Source: Corallium rubrum (taxonomy: Eukaryota; Cnidaria; Anthozoa; Scleralcyonacea; Coralliidae). From it: a DNA stretch of 64,000 bases. Shown in pieces: positions 11,501 through 18,393 of this stretch. The notes under the pieces were generated by a model. The model had not been told where the DNA came from, ran no database searches, and saw only the letters and a program-made list of their open reading frames with translations. The position numbers were made by a program, and so were the translations under genes. The stretch covers positions 4,516,407 through 4,580,406 of the forward strand of contig OZ036003.1 in the NCBI GenBank assembly GCA_964035015.1, written 5' to 3'. Within the stretch, counting starts at the first letter, position 1. Every line of letters starts with the position of its first letter.

Positions 11501-11982
11501 TTAAGATAATGGCTGATGATGCTGTCTATAACCCAACCACTGCCTTCAGAGGTCCACGTCTCATACAGGTTCAGCATATTTTTACCTCCCACTGTAGCTA
11601 AAGACTTCAGGTGACTTTTGTCTATGGCTACGGCAGCTTTACTTCCGAAGTAGACGTCCTTAAAAAGAAAATCACCATCATCTTTTTCCTTCTTTAGTTT
11701 TATCTTCAACATTTCCGCGAACTTTATGCCCCCCATATCCTCCATCTCAGTCTCAAGCACTCTGCAGACTAGGCTTCTTGTTTGGTCTATCTCAGGTTCA
11801 GGATCACCCCTGTCTAGAACACTAATTTCCAGGCCTCTGGTATAACCCTTAAGAGCCCTTCTAGCCTCCACAACTCCCAGCTCATCATGAAGATCCTGTC
11901 TACGTCTCGCTAATGTATCCATGTTACCAGCATCTGATGATATTTCTTTAAGTGGGTTTATGCCCTTAACCGTCCTCTGCAT
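8524..11982 (-). pseudogene. pPolB: Protein-primed family B DNA polymerase with one in-frame stop
   Basis: One reading frame of 1,152 codons spans 11982 to 8524, interrupted by a single TAG at 9688-9690. N-terminal to the stop: a region including a CMHCLQC zinc-finger-like pair (~308-328), the 3'-5' exonuclease motifs YADFEA (363-368), FHNLRGYD (509-516) and YMKSD...AD (~654-664), an inserted CHIC...H..C zinc module typical of Polinton polymerases (463-495), and Pol motif A YLDANNLYG (752-760). After the stop: motif B NNSIFGKTMEN, motif C FTDTDS and GLKSKMY. All catalytic motifs are present, so the TAG, four residues after motif A, is the only lesion seen. It would separate motif A from B and C. 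The enzyme should replicate the linear Polinton genome from a terminal protein. The start is the first ATG, preceded by AT-rich TATA-like sequence. Confidence 0.93.
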
Positions 11983-12042
11983 ACTATATCTATATATTTT
12001 TATTTAATAATTTAAACTCACTATATCTTCTGTAGTAATTGT

Positions 12043-12207
12043 ATGGGAGATGTAGTGTCTGCGAGAATCTTAAGGATCCGTAAGCAGATAGAAAAACTTA
12101 TAGATGAAGTTTTCAATCTAATTGAGATGGAGAGGGAGCTGACAGATAGGTATATTAGATTTCTAAGGTGTAAGAAATCCTGTGGAAGTATTTACAGTGA
12201 TTATTAA
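12043..12207 (+). CDS. Small charged ORF, 54 residues
   Basis: Rightward ORF from ATG at 12043 to TAA at 12205-12207, between the divergent polymerase start and the tail of the Bro gene, overlapping the latter's last ~50 bases. It is mostly Lys/Arg/Glu/Leu with a helical pattern (RKQIEKLIDEVFNLIEMEREL). It resembles the second small rightward ORF at 13104 in size, helix content, an LTD motif and a basic tail. Both start after a TTGTATG-type context. Function unknown; the two may be paralogues. Confidence 0.45.
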   Translation: MGDVVSARILRIRKQIEKLIDEVFNLIEMERELTDRYIRFLRCKKSCGSIYSDY

Positions 12208-12928
12208 GCGTGCCTTTATTACGGAACTTTCTACCGCAGTACCCACATCTTACTCTGGTCCCTATCATATACTCATCAATGCATCTGTGTATCTCGTCAT
12301 AATTGTATGACACTAAAGTCTTATATCCGTTGTTAGCCAGATTGTTTATGAACGACTTCTGCCTGTCTGAACAGACCCCCATACCTTTCGGAGTCTTCAA
12401 CTCTATAGCCAGACCGGTGTAATCCTTATGCAGGTTACCTATAATAATATCAGGTTGTCCGCTTTTATACCCCTTTTTCCAGCTAGTTATCCTTTTTGAT
12501 TTTGTGTCCTGATTTTCCCCTAGACCTGGTATGATTATAGCGTTCGGATGGTACTCTCTTATATATCTAATCACCTGATGATGCAGGTCAGCCTCATTCA
12601 TCAATGACAGCTGGTTACCAATAAGTCTAGGTGCTATGTACTGACCAGTTTTCCTTATGGATGGTAGAACATCCCTAAATACCCAATTCTTAAACCTCTC
12701 TGATGAGGGTAGCTTAGATGAGAATACCAGACTATATACTCCAGGCTCATTTATCATGTAGATTCTGCTTTTGGACGACACGGCGTTTCGCCGTGTTGTC
12801 CGCTGGGTGACCTTTTTCCTATCATCCTCACTAACATGATCTCGGATTGCATCACTCGGCCTCTTATAACCAAGTGCTTCTGCAACATCTTTCCCCTGGA
12901 ACCATATCTCATCACCATCCTTTTGCAC
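12155..12928 (-). CDS. Bro-N / PD-(D/E)XK nuclease / C2H2 zinc-finger fusion protein
   Basis: Residues 1-95 match the Bro-N (antirepressor-like) domain: WFQGKDVAEALGYKRPSDAI, EPGVYSLVF, RFKNWVFRDVLPSIRKTGQY. Residues ~110-225 look like a VRR-NUC/resolvase-type nuclease: GYKSGQPDIIIG, then GLAIELKTPKG (D plus ExK), then Q...F...L...GYKT. The C-terminus has a C2H2 finger, CGYCGRKF...H....H. All expected nuclease residues are present. The frame given starts at a GTG. In this frame the Bro-N domain continues upstream without an ATG, while an ATG at 12963 lies in another frame that stops after eight codons. That pattern fits a 1-base deletion near the 5' end. A role in DNA recognition and cleavage during replication or regulation is inferred. 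Confidence 0.75.
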   Translation of the reverse strand: MQKDGDEIWFQGKDVAEALGYKRPSDAIRDHVSEDDRKKVTQRTTRRNAVSSKSRIYMINEPGVYSLVFSSKLPSSERFKNWVFRDVLPSIRKTGQYIAPRLIGNQLSLMNEADLHHQVIRYIREYHPNAIIIPGLGENQDTKSKRITSWKKGYKSGQPDIIIGNLHKDYTGLAIELKTPKGMGVCSDRQKSFINNLANNGYKTLVSYNYDEIHRCIDEYMIGTRVRCGYCGRKFRNKGTLNNHCKYFHRISYTLEI

Positions 12929-12972
12929 TGTAATATCTACACATCGAAATTGTACATACTCATGATACTATA

Positions 12973-12982
12973 GGTTTATATA
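12973..12982 (-). promoter_or_regulatory. TATA-like element upstream of the Bro-fusion gene
   Basis: On the minus strand TATATAAACC precedes the candidate ATG at 12963 by about ten bases. The same arrangement (TTTATATACC then a TATATG-type start) occurs upstream of the genes starting at 14111 and 17639. Confidence 0.5.
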
Positions 12983-13103
12983 TTTAAAAAACTTTTAAAC
13001 ACACCTGGGGTCCTAGCCAGCTAGGCATTTTAACCACACGGTGTCTTACCATTTTGTACGGTAGGTGTGTCTAAATTAATAATTTGTTTTATGGGGTTAT
13101 TGT

Positions 13104-13295
13104 ATGAAATTAAACCAGGTAGCAAATAGTATGGTCAGGCTTGTTGATGATGTATGCAGGCTAGAAGGAAAGGTACCCGACAGTGAAATAAGTAGAATTA
13201 TGAGAGAGTTAACAGATCTTAATAGTCTTTACACAAGGCTAAGACGTAAAAGACCCAAACGTAAAAAGCGGCGGATGCGTTCACCCATGTACTAG
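13104..13295 (+). CDS. Small basic ORF, 63 residues
   Basis: Rightward ORF in the gap between two leftward genes. It has a helical N-terminal half (MVRLVDDVCRLEGKV, IMRELTDLNSLYTRL) and a strongly basic tail (RRKRPKRKKRRMR), which suggests nucleic-acid binding or nuclear targeting. It resembles the 54-residue ORF at 12043. It lies in the only real gap of the leftward block, with promoter-like AT-rich DNA before it, which supports it being a gene. Confidence 0.5.
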   Translation: MKLNQVANSMVRLVDDVCRLEGKVPDSEISRIMRELTDLNSLYTRLRRKRPKRKKRRMRSPMY

Positions 13296-13337
13296 TTTTA
13301 ACTTTTTAGTCCTATAAAGGACATAAAAAGAGATTGG

Positions 13338-14111
13338 TTATGGACAGTTCTCATCCATGAACTCAGGTAGACGGTTACAATGCTCATAATCTCCTCTCAT
13401 ATACACATCAATTATATCAGTGATATCCTGATAGTCTTCAGACGCTATAGTTACATATGACCTGTCGGCCATCCTTTTTAGGTAACCTAACTGTTTATCA
13501 GTCAGTGTGAAAAAGTTGTAGCACCGTGAGGTTTCACTAATCCATATAGCCAGTCCGTTATGGATCACATCTGGGGAGATTATAGTTAGGTCAGGCTTGT
13601 CACTAGCATCAAGTCCTGGTATTACAACGGCACTTGGGTATTCATCCCTAACATAACTGACTACCGATTTAAGTGTGTCATAATATAAGGCAGTTAGTGG
13701 TGACCTACTAGGTGGAGGGCATCCTATAGTACCACTATGATTGAGGTCCTCTATTACCTCTAACTGGCGACTATCCGTCCTATTTGAGCCATCACATTTA
13801 GCCATGTACATTAGGAACTGTAGCCGAAGATCATCATAGTCGTCTGACACTACAGTCTCATATGAGTCACGCAGGAGTCTTTTAAGGAACCTTGTCTTAG
13901 TTTTTGACATCTCTGATGTTGCCCATATGGCTAGTCCCATATACCCACACTTTTGCTCAAGTACCATAATGTCAGGCTGTCCAGACTTATACCCTTTTCT
14001 ACGGTTCTCAGTAGTGTCTTTAGGCCTTACCATAAATAAGACCTCTGGATGATACTTCTCAATATAATTGACCAACTTACATATAACTTCATTGCTATGA
14101 TAATTGACCAT
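13338..14111 (-). CDS. Tandem degenerate nuclease-like protein (two inactivated PD-(D/E)XK repeats)
   Basis: 257 residues made of two related halves. Half 1 has YKSGQPDIMV...MGLAIWATSE...FLKRLLRDSYETVVSDDYDD. Half 2 has DKPDLTII...NGLAIWISET...YLKRMADRSYVTIASEDYQD. Both align with the nuclease domain of the neighbouring Bro fusion (SGQPDIII...TGLAIELKTPKG...GYKTLVSYNYDE). In both halves the catalytic ELK of the partner is replaced (IWAT, IWIS), while the PD stays. The fold is probably kept but cleavage lost, pointing to a structural, DNA-binding or inhibitory role. It is read leftward from a TATATGG start with a TATA-like box at 14118-14127. The homology is visible in the sequence; the inactive state is inferred. 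Confidence 0.7.
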   Translation of the reverse strand: MVNYHSNEVICKLVNYIEKYHPEVLFMVRPKDTTENRRKGYKSGQPDIMVLEQKCGYMGLAIWATSEMSKTKTRFLKRLLRDSYETVVSDDYDDLRLQFLMYMAKCDGSNRTDSRQLEVIEDLNHSGTIGCPPPSRSPLTALYYDTLKSVVSYVRDEYPSAVVIPGLDASDKPDLTIISPDVIHNGLAIWISETSRCYNFFTLTDKQLGYLKRMADRSYVTIASEDYQDITDIIDVYMRGDYEHCNRLPEFMDENCP

Positions 14112-14117
14112 ATACTA

Positions 14118-14127
14118 GGTATATAAA
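14118..14127 (-). promoter_or_regulatory. TATA-like element upstream of the degenerate-nuclease gene
   Basis: Minus-strand TTTATATACC lies six bases upstream of the ATG at 14111, which itself sits in TAGTATATGG. The decamer is identical to the one before the gene starting at 17639. Confidence 0.55.
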
Positions 14128-14136
14128 ATTGTTTCT

Positions 14137-14649
14137 TTAAGTGTCCTTCCACTTCAGAAATATATGACATCTGCATTCAATGTCCCAACCCAACTCCTTA
14201 TATACAGATCCGAACAATCGATCATCAGACATGTCCCGACTATATCCATCACGCATGTCCCTAACATCCATAAGTAGTGTAAGACCTCTGCGACTGGCCA
14301 ACCTTATTATATAGTAGCTATACCTACTTACATTTTTTCTTATCAGGTTAAGTCTCATCATCACTGATACAACCTCCATGAAATCAGCTGTCAGCATTCT
14401 CTCATCAGAACTCCTTACAACTCCTAATATCCTCTTAGCGAACCACTTATTTCTCTTATGCACTGACGTTTTCTTGCTCCACGACATTAGGTCCAGCTCT
14501 GGCATAGGTATTGTGAAAGGTCCTATAAAACCACAGGAAGTACAGGTTGGGAAACCACTACAGTTGATACGGTAACCACCACAGCTGCATGTATGTATCT
14601 TATCAATTTTAGTAAGTCTCCGCTTCACATACTCATCCCTTCTGCCCAT
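14137..14649 (-). CDS. Zinc-ribbon protein, possible VLTF3-like late transcription factor
   Basis: 170 residues from the ATG at 14649, chosen because upstream in-frame codons contain no ATG and because this ATG sits in TATTATATGG, the context seen at other starts in the element. The N-terminus has a zinc-ribbon pattern: HTCSCGG (Cys 21, 23) and CTSCG (Cys 36, 39). It is followed by HKRNKWFAKRIL and a helical C-terminal half. A zinc ribbon plus a (Y/H)KR-N-F helix resembles the VLTF3-type late transcription factors found in large DNA viruses and some Polinton-like viruses. This is a suggestion from pattern only. It overlaps the end of the next gene upstream. Confidence 0.5.
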   Translation of the reverse strand: MGRRDEYVKRRLTKIDKIHTCSCGGYRINCSGFPTCTSCGFIGPFTIPMPELDLMSWSKKTSVHKRNKWFAKRILGVVRSSDERMLTADFMEVVSVMMRLNLIRKNVSRYSYYIIRLASRRGLTLLMDVRDMRDGYSRDMSDDRLFGSVYKELGWDIECRCHIFLKWKDT

Positions 14650-14671
14650 ATAATAGCGTGGTAATATATCT

Positions 14672-15097
14672 TTAAATGAGTCCACCCCTATGTGCTATGA
14701 AACCCACAGAGACTCCTGCTATAGCCACGAACGCTGTCTGATAATTCTGCATCTCCTTAGAGGGCTTATAGAAGTCTTCCAGTTGGGGCTCACCTTTGAA
14801 GGTTATACCATCTGAGGTGTATGTTCTCAGCTTATCCAAGGCCCTGTTAGTGGTATTTATGTCAGCGTTGGCATCACTCAACTCTGCTCTAAGTTGAGCC
14901 AACCTATCCTTGTGTCTTACCTCATTCTCATAGAATGCTTCCTTAGCTGCTGCCAACTTCTCCAAGCTGAGGTTGTGTCTCTTAATTTCCTTCTCATATC
15001 CAGTGTGGTTGAGCTTATTAAATAGGAACCCAGCTCCAGCGAAACTTATTGCGGCGAATGTTGTCTGAATAGCTCCACCTGCTAATGCACCTGCCAT
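14672..15097 (-). CDS. Membrane/coiled-coil Polinton protein, 141 residues
   Basis: It has a hydrophobic N-terminus (AISFAGAGFLFNKL, residues ~15-30), a long central coiled coil rich in Glu/Lys/Leu/Ala (~45-95), and a hydrophobic C-terminus (AFVAIAGVSVGFIA). No enzymatic motif. It starts at ATGGCAGG eight bases after the preceding gene in the leftward block. Similar two-ended hydrophobic proteins occur in other Polintons and could be virion membrane or internal proteins. Function not known. Confidence 0.65.
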   Translation of the reverse strand: MAGALAGGAIQTTFAAISFAGAGFLFNKLNHTGYEKEIKRHNLSLEKLAAAKEAFYENEVRHKDRLAQLRAELSDANADINTTNRALDKLRTYTSDGITFKGEPQLEDFYKPSKEMQNYQTAFVAIAGVSVGFIAHRGGLI

Positions 15098-15105
15098 AAT
15101 GTTAA

Positions 15106-15339
15106 CTAGGTATTCTTGAAGGGGTCCTCAGGTATGTACTTCTTCTGCTGCAGGTATTTGACAGTTAGTGTTGATGCTGTGATACCAACTGCTAGCTTCA
15201 CATATGACTTCACACTTTCAGCCGATGTAAGAGGCTCCTTCAATAGCTTTTTACTAGCCATGCTAAATAGCACAACTCCTATTGTCACTAGAACAGCGTC
15301 GAATCCTTCATTCATAAGTTCCTTCCTCTGAGTCGACAT
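15106..15339 (-). CDS. Small two-segment membrane protein, 77 residues
   Basis: Two hydrophobic segments (about residues 14-30 and 46-63) separated by a short charged loop (KKLLKEPLTSAESV). Part of the tightly packed leftward cluster, 18 bases from the preceding gene. Size and topology fit the small membrane proteins of virus-like elements. No known domain recognised. Confidence 0.6.
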   Translation of the reverse strand: MSTQRKELMNEGFDAVLVTIGVVLFSMASKKLLKEPLTSAESVKSYVKLAVGITASTLTVKYLQQKKYIPEDPFKNT

Positions 15340-15357
15340 AACCTTAGTGATATTTAG

Positions 15358-15660
15358 TTATAATGTTTCCAACCTACTGGTCTCAGCTGGTGGCACTACT
15401 GGGGTGGAAGAATCAGCAGCCACTTCCCTCCTGTCACTCCTCCATGCAAAGTACAATGACACACCTGCTATCAGAAGTCCTGTCAGGCCTATCGTGTAGC
15501 CTCTGGGTACTGTCCATGCATCTGGCTCCTCCATCTCCATCCTTTCCTTCATCTTCTTCTCTTTCGCTGCTTTAGATATTGCCGCCAACCTCTTACCTGC
15601 CTCAACACGCTTTGGATCCTTGGTCTTAACTTCAGTAGTGATCTTCGGATCTTGTTCCAT
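15358..15660 (-). CDS. Single-pass membrane protein with basic N-terminal helix, 100 residues
   Basis: A Lys/Arg/Ala-rich N-terminal helix (residues 10-40, KRVEAGKRLAAISKAAKEKK) is followed by one transmembrane segment (54-73, YTIGLTGLLIAGVSLYFAW) and a short Pro/Ser-rich tail. The topology suggests a membrane-anchored protein with a nucleic-acid- or capsid-facing basic arm. Similar basic-helix/TM proteins recur in Polintons. No function assigned. Confidence 0.6.
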   Translation of the reverse strand: MEQDPKITTEVKTKDPKRVEAGKRLAAISKAAKEKKMKERMEMEEPDAWTVPRGYTIGLTGLLIAGVSLYFAWRSDRREVAADSSTPVVPPAETSRLETL

Positions 15661-15683
15661 CTTATAGATTACCTGAGATTAAC

Positions 15684-16538
15684 TTACCGTCTTACTGTAA
15701 GATATGCTGCAGATACTGCTAAGATAACTGTCAGATACCTACCAGTAAAAATCAGGGCACCTCCACCAGCCTCCTCAATGTCTGACCACGGTATGGTGAC
15801 CTTAGCTGGTTCCAGTTTCTCCCACTTCCTCCTCTTCTTCCCTGCGTGTATCACATCTGCACCCCCTCTGGTTAATCCCACTGATAACCCTGTGACTAAT
15901 GCTACTACGCCAAGGCCAATGCCGGCTAACACACCAGCCCTCTTCATAGTCCTTCTGAGCATCTTCCTTTGCCACTCATCATAGTACTCCCTTATACCAG
16001 TCCTTATCATATCACTGTCCTCATCTGTGAGAACCCTACCAATTGACTTGAACTCACCTCCAAGGTATTTTACAGCATAGTCATTAACAAGACCTGTGTC
16101 GCTCAGCTCCCTAGAGATCTTGAAGACATCGTTATCCAACAGGTAGTCTACGAACCTGGGATCATTACATCCAGGCTCAAGGTCTAGAATGTTAGTGAAG
16201 AAATCCTCCGTGTCTCTATACGCATGACCTCTCCTGATCTGCTTCATCCTATCCTCACCAACAATTATTCTGGAATGACTGTCGGTGTAATGATCTGGTT
16301 GATCAGCAGTTCCGCCGAAATCTGTTTCTTCAGTATGATGCACCTCCCCAGTCTGGCGTTTTCTGAATCTATCAGTCTCTCTGCCGGGATCAACACTCAC
16401 TATATGGTCTGTACCAGTTCCGCCGAAATCTGTTCCTTCAGTGTGAGGTATGTCATAGTCAGTAACCTGGCTGTCATCATCATCAGGAACCTCATAACTA
16501 CCTAAAGCATTCATTTCAAACTCCTCTAAGTCCCCCAT
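15684..16538 (-). CDS. Acidic membrane-anchored Polinton protein, 284 residues
   Basis: The acidic N-terminal region contains a short direct repeat (HTEGTDFGGT at ~32 and HTEETDFGGT at ~68). A charged mid-region follows, with two hydrophobic segments near the C-terminus (201-222 and 260-281) separated by a basic loop (HAGKKRRKWEK). Its start overlaps the end of the next upstream gene by 23 bases, so the two are probably expressed together. Likely a virion or assembly membrane protein by topology. No domain recognised. Confidence 0.6.
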   Translation of the reverse strand: MGDLEEFEMNALGSYEVPDDDDSQVTDYDIPHTEGTDFGGTGTDHIVSVDPGRETDRFRKRQTGEVHHTEETDFGGTADQPDHYTDSHSRIIVGEDRMKQIRRGHAYRDTEDFFTNILDLEPGCNDPRFVDYLLDNDVFKISRELSDTGLVNDYAVKYLGGEFKSIGRVLTDEDSDMIRTGIREYYDEWQRKMLRRTMKRAGVLAGIGLGVVALVTGLSVGLTRGGADVIHAGKKRRKWEKLEPAKVTIPWSDIEEAGGGALIFTGRYLTVILAVSAAYLTVRR

Positions 16539-17079
16539 AATACTCTGATGATTTCATATATGCATGACCTCTGTAGACCCTACTATACCTATCCTTTATT
16601 TTCTTCTCCAATGGCATGGTGCTGTCATTTATTATGTTGTCTACCATAGTTAGATTGCTAAACATTGTTGATTTATCAAACTCAATACCTCTCAGATATC
16701 CTTTGATGGTGTTTAGGGACTTTGTATAGCTCTTGTATGCCACCTCGCACTGGCTGACTTTCTCTGCTATCTTTTTGTTCTTGATATACCCATGCATAAG
16801 AAGTCCGATAGCACTTATAGATAATGTAGCTAATCCACCCAATGCACTAAATGCTCCGCCGGCTACAGTAAGGAAGATAGCAGACATGTTCAGGGTTAAA
16901 TTAATCCTAGAGAGTCTCTTGAATTGCCACTGGTAGCAGGTGGCCATCATGTGGTAGTGCTCGTACAGTAACTTTAACATCTCAACCTCTTCCGAGCTAA
17001 GCTTATCGGATATGTGGTTGAATCTTATTATGCTCTTCTCTCTGTTAAGCATAACATAGGCAGGATTAAACAGGCTCAT
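16516..17079 (-). CDS. Membrane protein with central hydrophobic hairpin, 187 residues
   Basis: An N-terminal amphipathic region precedes a Gly/Ala-rich hydrophobic hairpin (about residues 60-99, AIFLTVAGGAFSALGGLATL...), followed by a charged helical C-terminal half. It resembles hairpin membrane proteins of virus particles, but no family can be named. It overlaps the following gene by 23 bases and is followed upstream by the fibre-like gene. Confidence 0.6.
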   Translation of the reverse strand: MSLFNPAYVMLNREKSIIRFNHISDKLSSEEVEMLKLLYEHYHMMATCYQWQFKRLSRINLTLNMSAIFLTVAGGAFSALGGLATLSISAIGLLMHGYIKNKKIAEKVSQCEVAYKSYTKSLNTIKGYLRGIEFDKSTMFSNLTMVDNIINDSTMPLEKKIKDRYSRVYRGHAYMKSSEYYGGLRGV

Positions 17080-17111
17080 AAAACGCTACAGTTAGACAAC
17101 TCTCATTACCA

Positions 17112-17639
17112 CTAGTCAGCCCAGCTATTGTTGTACGGTTTATTACTGGCCTGCTGTGCTGAGATAGTGTCTCTCACGTAAAAGTCGTGGTTCACAGGTA
17201 TAGACCAGTGACCGCTATAATGTCTGTCTGCATTACCTAGGGTTAGTGTACCCAATAGCTCAGAATCCTGTGTCGCCCTGTAGGTAACATAGTACAGACG
17301 GTACGTGACCTGCACTACGTTGTCAGGCACGACGCCATCTGTGTCGAACGAGTGGCAGAATATTCTTATCATAGTGTCCTTACTTACTGGGACCATCGGG
17401 TAGGTGTTACTATTGAGTGCTTCCGGCGTTCCACCAATTGCTGGGTAGTACCAGACCATTGTGGCGTTAAGTCTGTAATTTTCCTTCTTAGCAAACTTTT
17501 CTATGGCATACTTTTTATTTATCAGATGATTGTCATCAGTGGCCGGTGTGCTTTGGGTTATCCTGAAATTTTTCATGTCAATGTCGTCAGTGACCTCATT
17601 ACTTCCTGATGACGTTGTATAACCTAAATTCAGACTCAT
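17112..17639 (-). CDS. Fibre/shaft-like protein, 175 residues
   Basis: Residues ~20-48 (DIDMKNFRITQ...PATDDNHLINKKYA) match the repeat signature of trimeric tail-fibre and shaft proteins (D-M-x-N-x-x-I-T-x-x-x-x-P-x-D-D-x-x-x-I/V-N-K-K-Y). The remaining ~120 residues are beta-rich and carry Asn, Tyr and Thr, as in a globular head. A receptor-contacting or spike role in a Polinton virion is inferred. It is the first gene of the leftward block, with a TATA-like box at 17647-17656. Expression from the divergent promoter region places it with structural genes. Confidence 0.55.
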   Translation of the reverse strand: MSLNLGYTTSSGSNEVTDDIDMKNFRITQSTPATDDNHLINKKYAIEKFAKKENYRLNATMVWYYPAIGGTPEALNSNTYPMVPVSKDTMIRIFCHSFDTDGVVPDNVVQVTYRLYYVTYRATQDSELLGTLTLGNADRHYSGHWSIPVNHDFYVRDTISAQQASNKPYNNSWAD

Positions 17640-17722
17640 ATATTAAGGTATATAAACCTGCTTACTGCGTAACCTGCGTAACGGCAGCTATGGGTAGCTG
17701 CTGCCATAATATGATCTATATT
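17640..17722. promoter_or_regulatory. Divergent intergenic region between leftward and rightward gene blocks
   Basis: 83 bp holding the minus-strand box TTTATATACC (17647-17656), a direct repeat GCGTAACCT/GCGTAACGG, and AT-rich sequence (ATCTATATT) immediately before the ATG at 17723. It separates the two divergent transcription units, so it must hold both start regions. Confidence 0.55.
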
Positions 17723-18388
17723 ATGAGGAAACTGACCGCGATTATAGAAGGATCATATAATTTGATTAGATTGGAGGAGCCTATAATGACAGGGAAAAAT
17801 CCCCATATTCTGCTGAAGAAGGCTTACATAATGTGGGAGTACTATAATGTATCCAGCAGTAAGGGTAACTACTATGTTCACAATAAGAGGGTGAACAAAT
17901 TCCTTGGGGATGGTTATTATACATTCCAGGATTTTAAGAAGATACTTGAGGGGAACAGCGGGGTTACATTAACACTTAGTAAACCAGAGGCTAAGTGTAC
18001 GATGGTGACCGACAGTAGCACGACGCTAGTACTGCATAACAACTTAGCATCTTTACTAGGATTCAGCACCCGTATATTCTTACCAGGTAGTAGCACAAAG
18101 AGTGGGCTGATAAATGTGAATAATGGGTTGAAGTACTTGGTTGTGATGTGTAATGTGATATCTACACCAATGAATTTATACAATGGAAGGAAGAGTAATA
18201 CCCTAGTAAGTCTTCCAGTCACTAGTGAGCAGCCGCTGTTCGGTTCAACACAGTCATTTGTTGACATTGAGACAGATCTGGAAATTGGTAAAGGTGTTAC
18301 AAATGAGTTGGAATTCCATGTAACAGATCAGAATGGAAACCCGCTGAATGGTTTTGGGAGCATATTGCTGGAGCTGTACATCTCGTAG
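17723..18388 (+). CDS. Conserved Polinton virion-type protein, possible minor capsid/penton
   Basis: 221 residues from the ATG at 17723. The frame is open 38 codons further upstream, but that stretch crosses the divergent promoter, and this ATG follows TATATT as other starts do. The C-terminal ~120 residues have a pattern known from a conserved family in Polintons and related virus-like elements: LLGF followed by a beta-rich stretch with YLVVMCNVI, then VTDQNGNPLNGFGSILLELYI. The beta pattern and final 'Asn-Gly-x-Pro' strand suggest a jelly-roll capsid component. The precise role (minor capsid, penton or attachment) is not shown by sequence. Confidence 0.5.
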   Translation: MRKLTAIIEGSYNLIRLEEPIMTGKNPHILLKKAYIMWEYYNVSSSKGNYYVHNKRVNKFLGDGYYTFQDFKKILEGNSGVTLTLSKPEAKCTMVTDSSTTLVLHNNLASLLGFSTRIFLPGSSTKSGLINVNNGLKYLVVMCNVISTPMNLYNGRKSNTLVSLPVTSEQPLFGSTQSFVDIETDLEIGKGVTNELEFHVTDQNGNPLNGFGSILLELYIS

Positions 18389-18393
18389 AGTAT

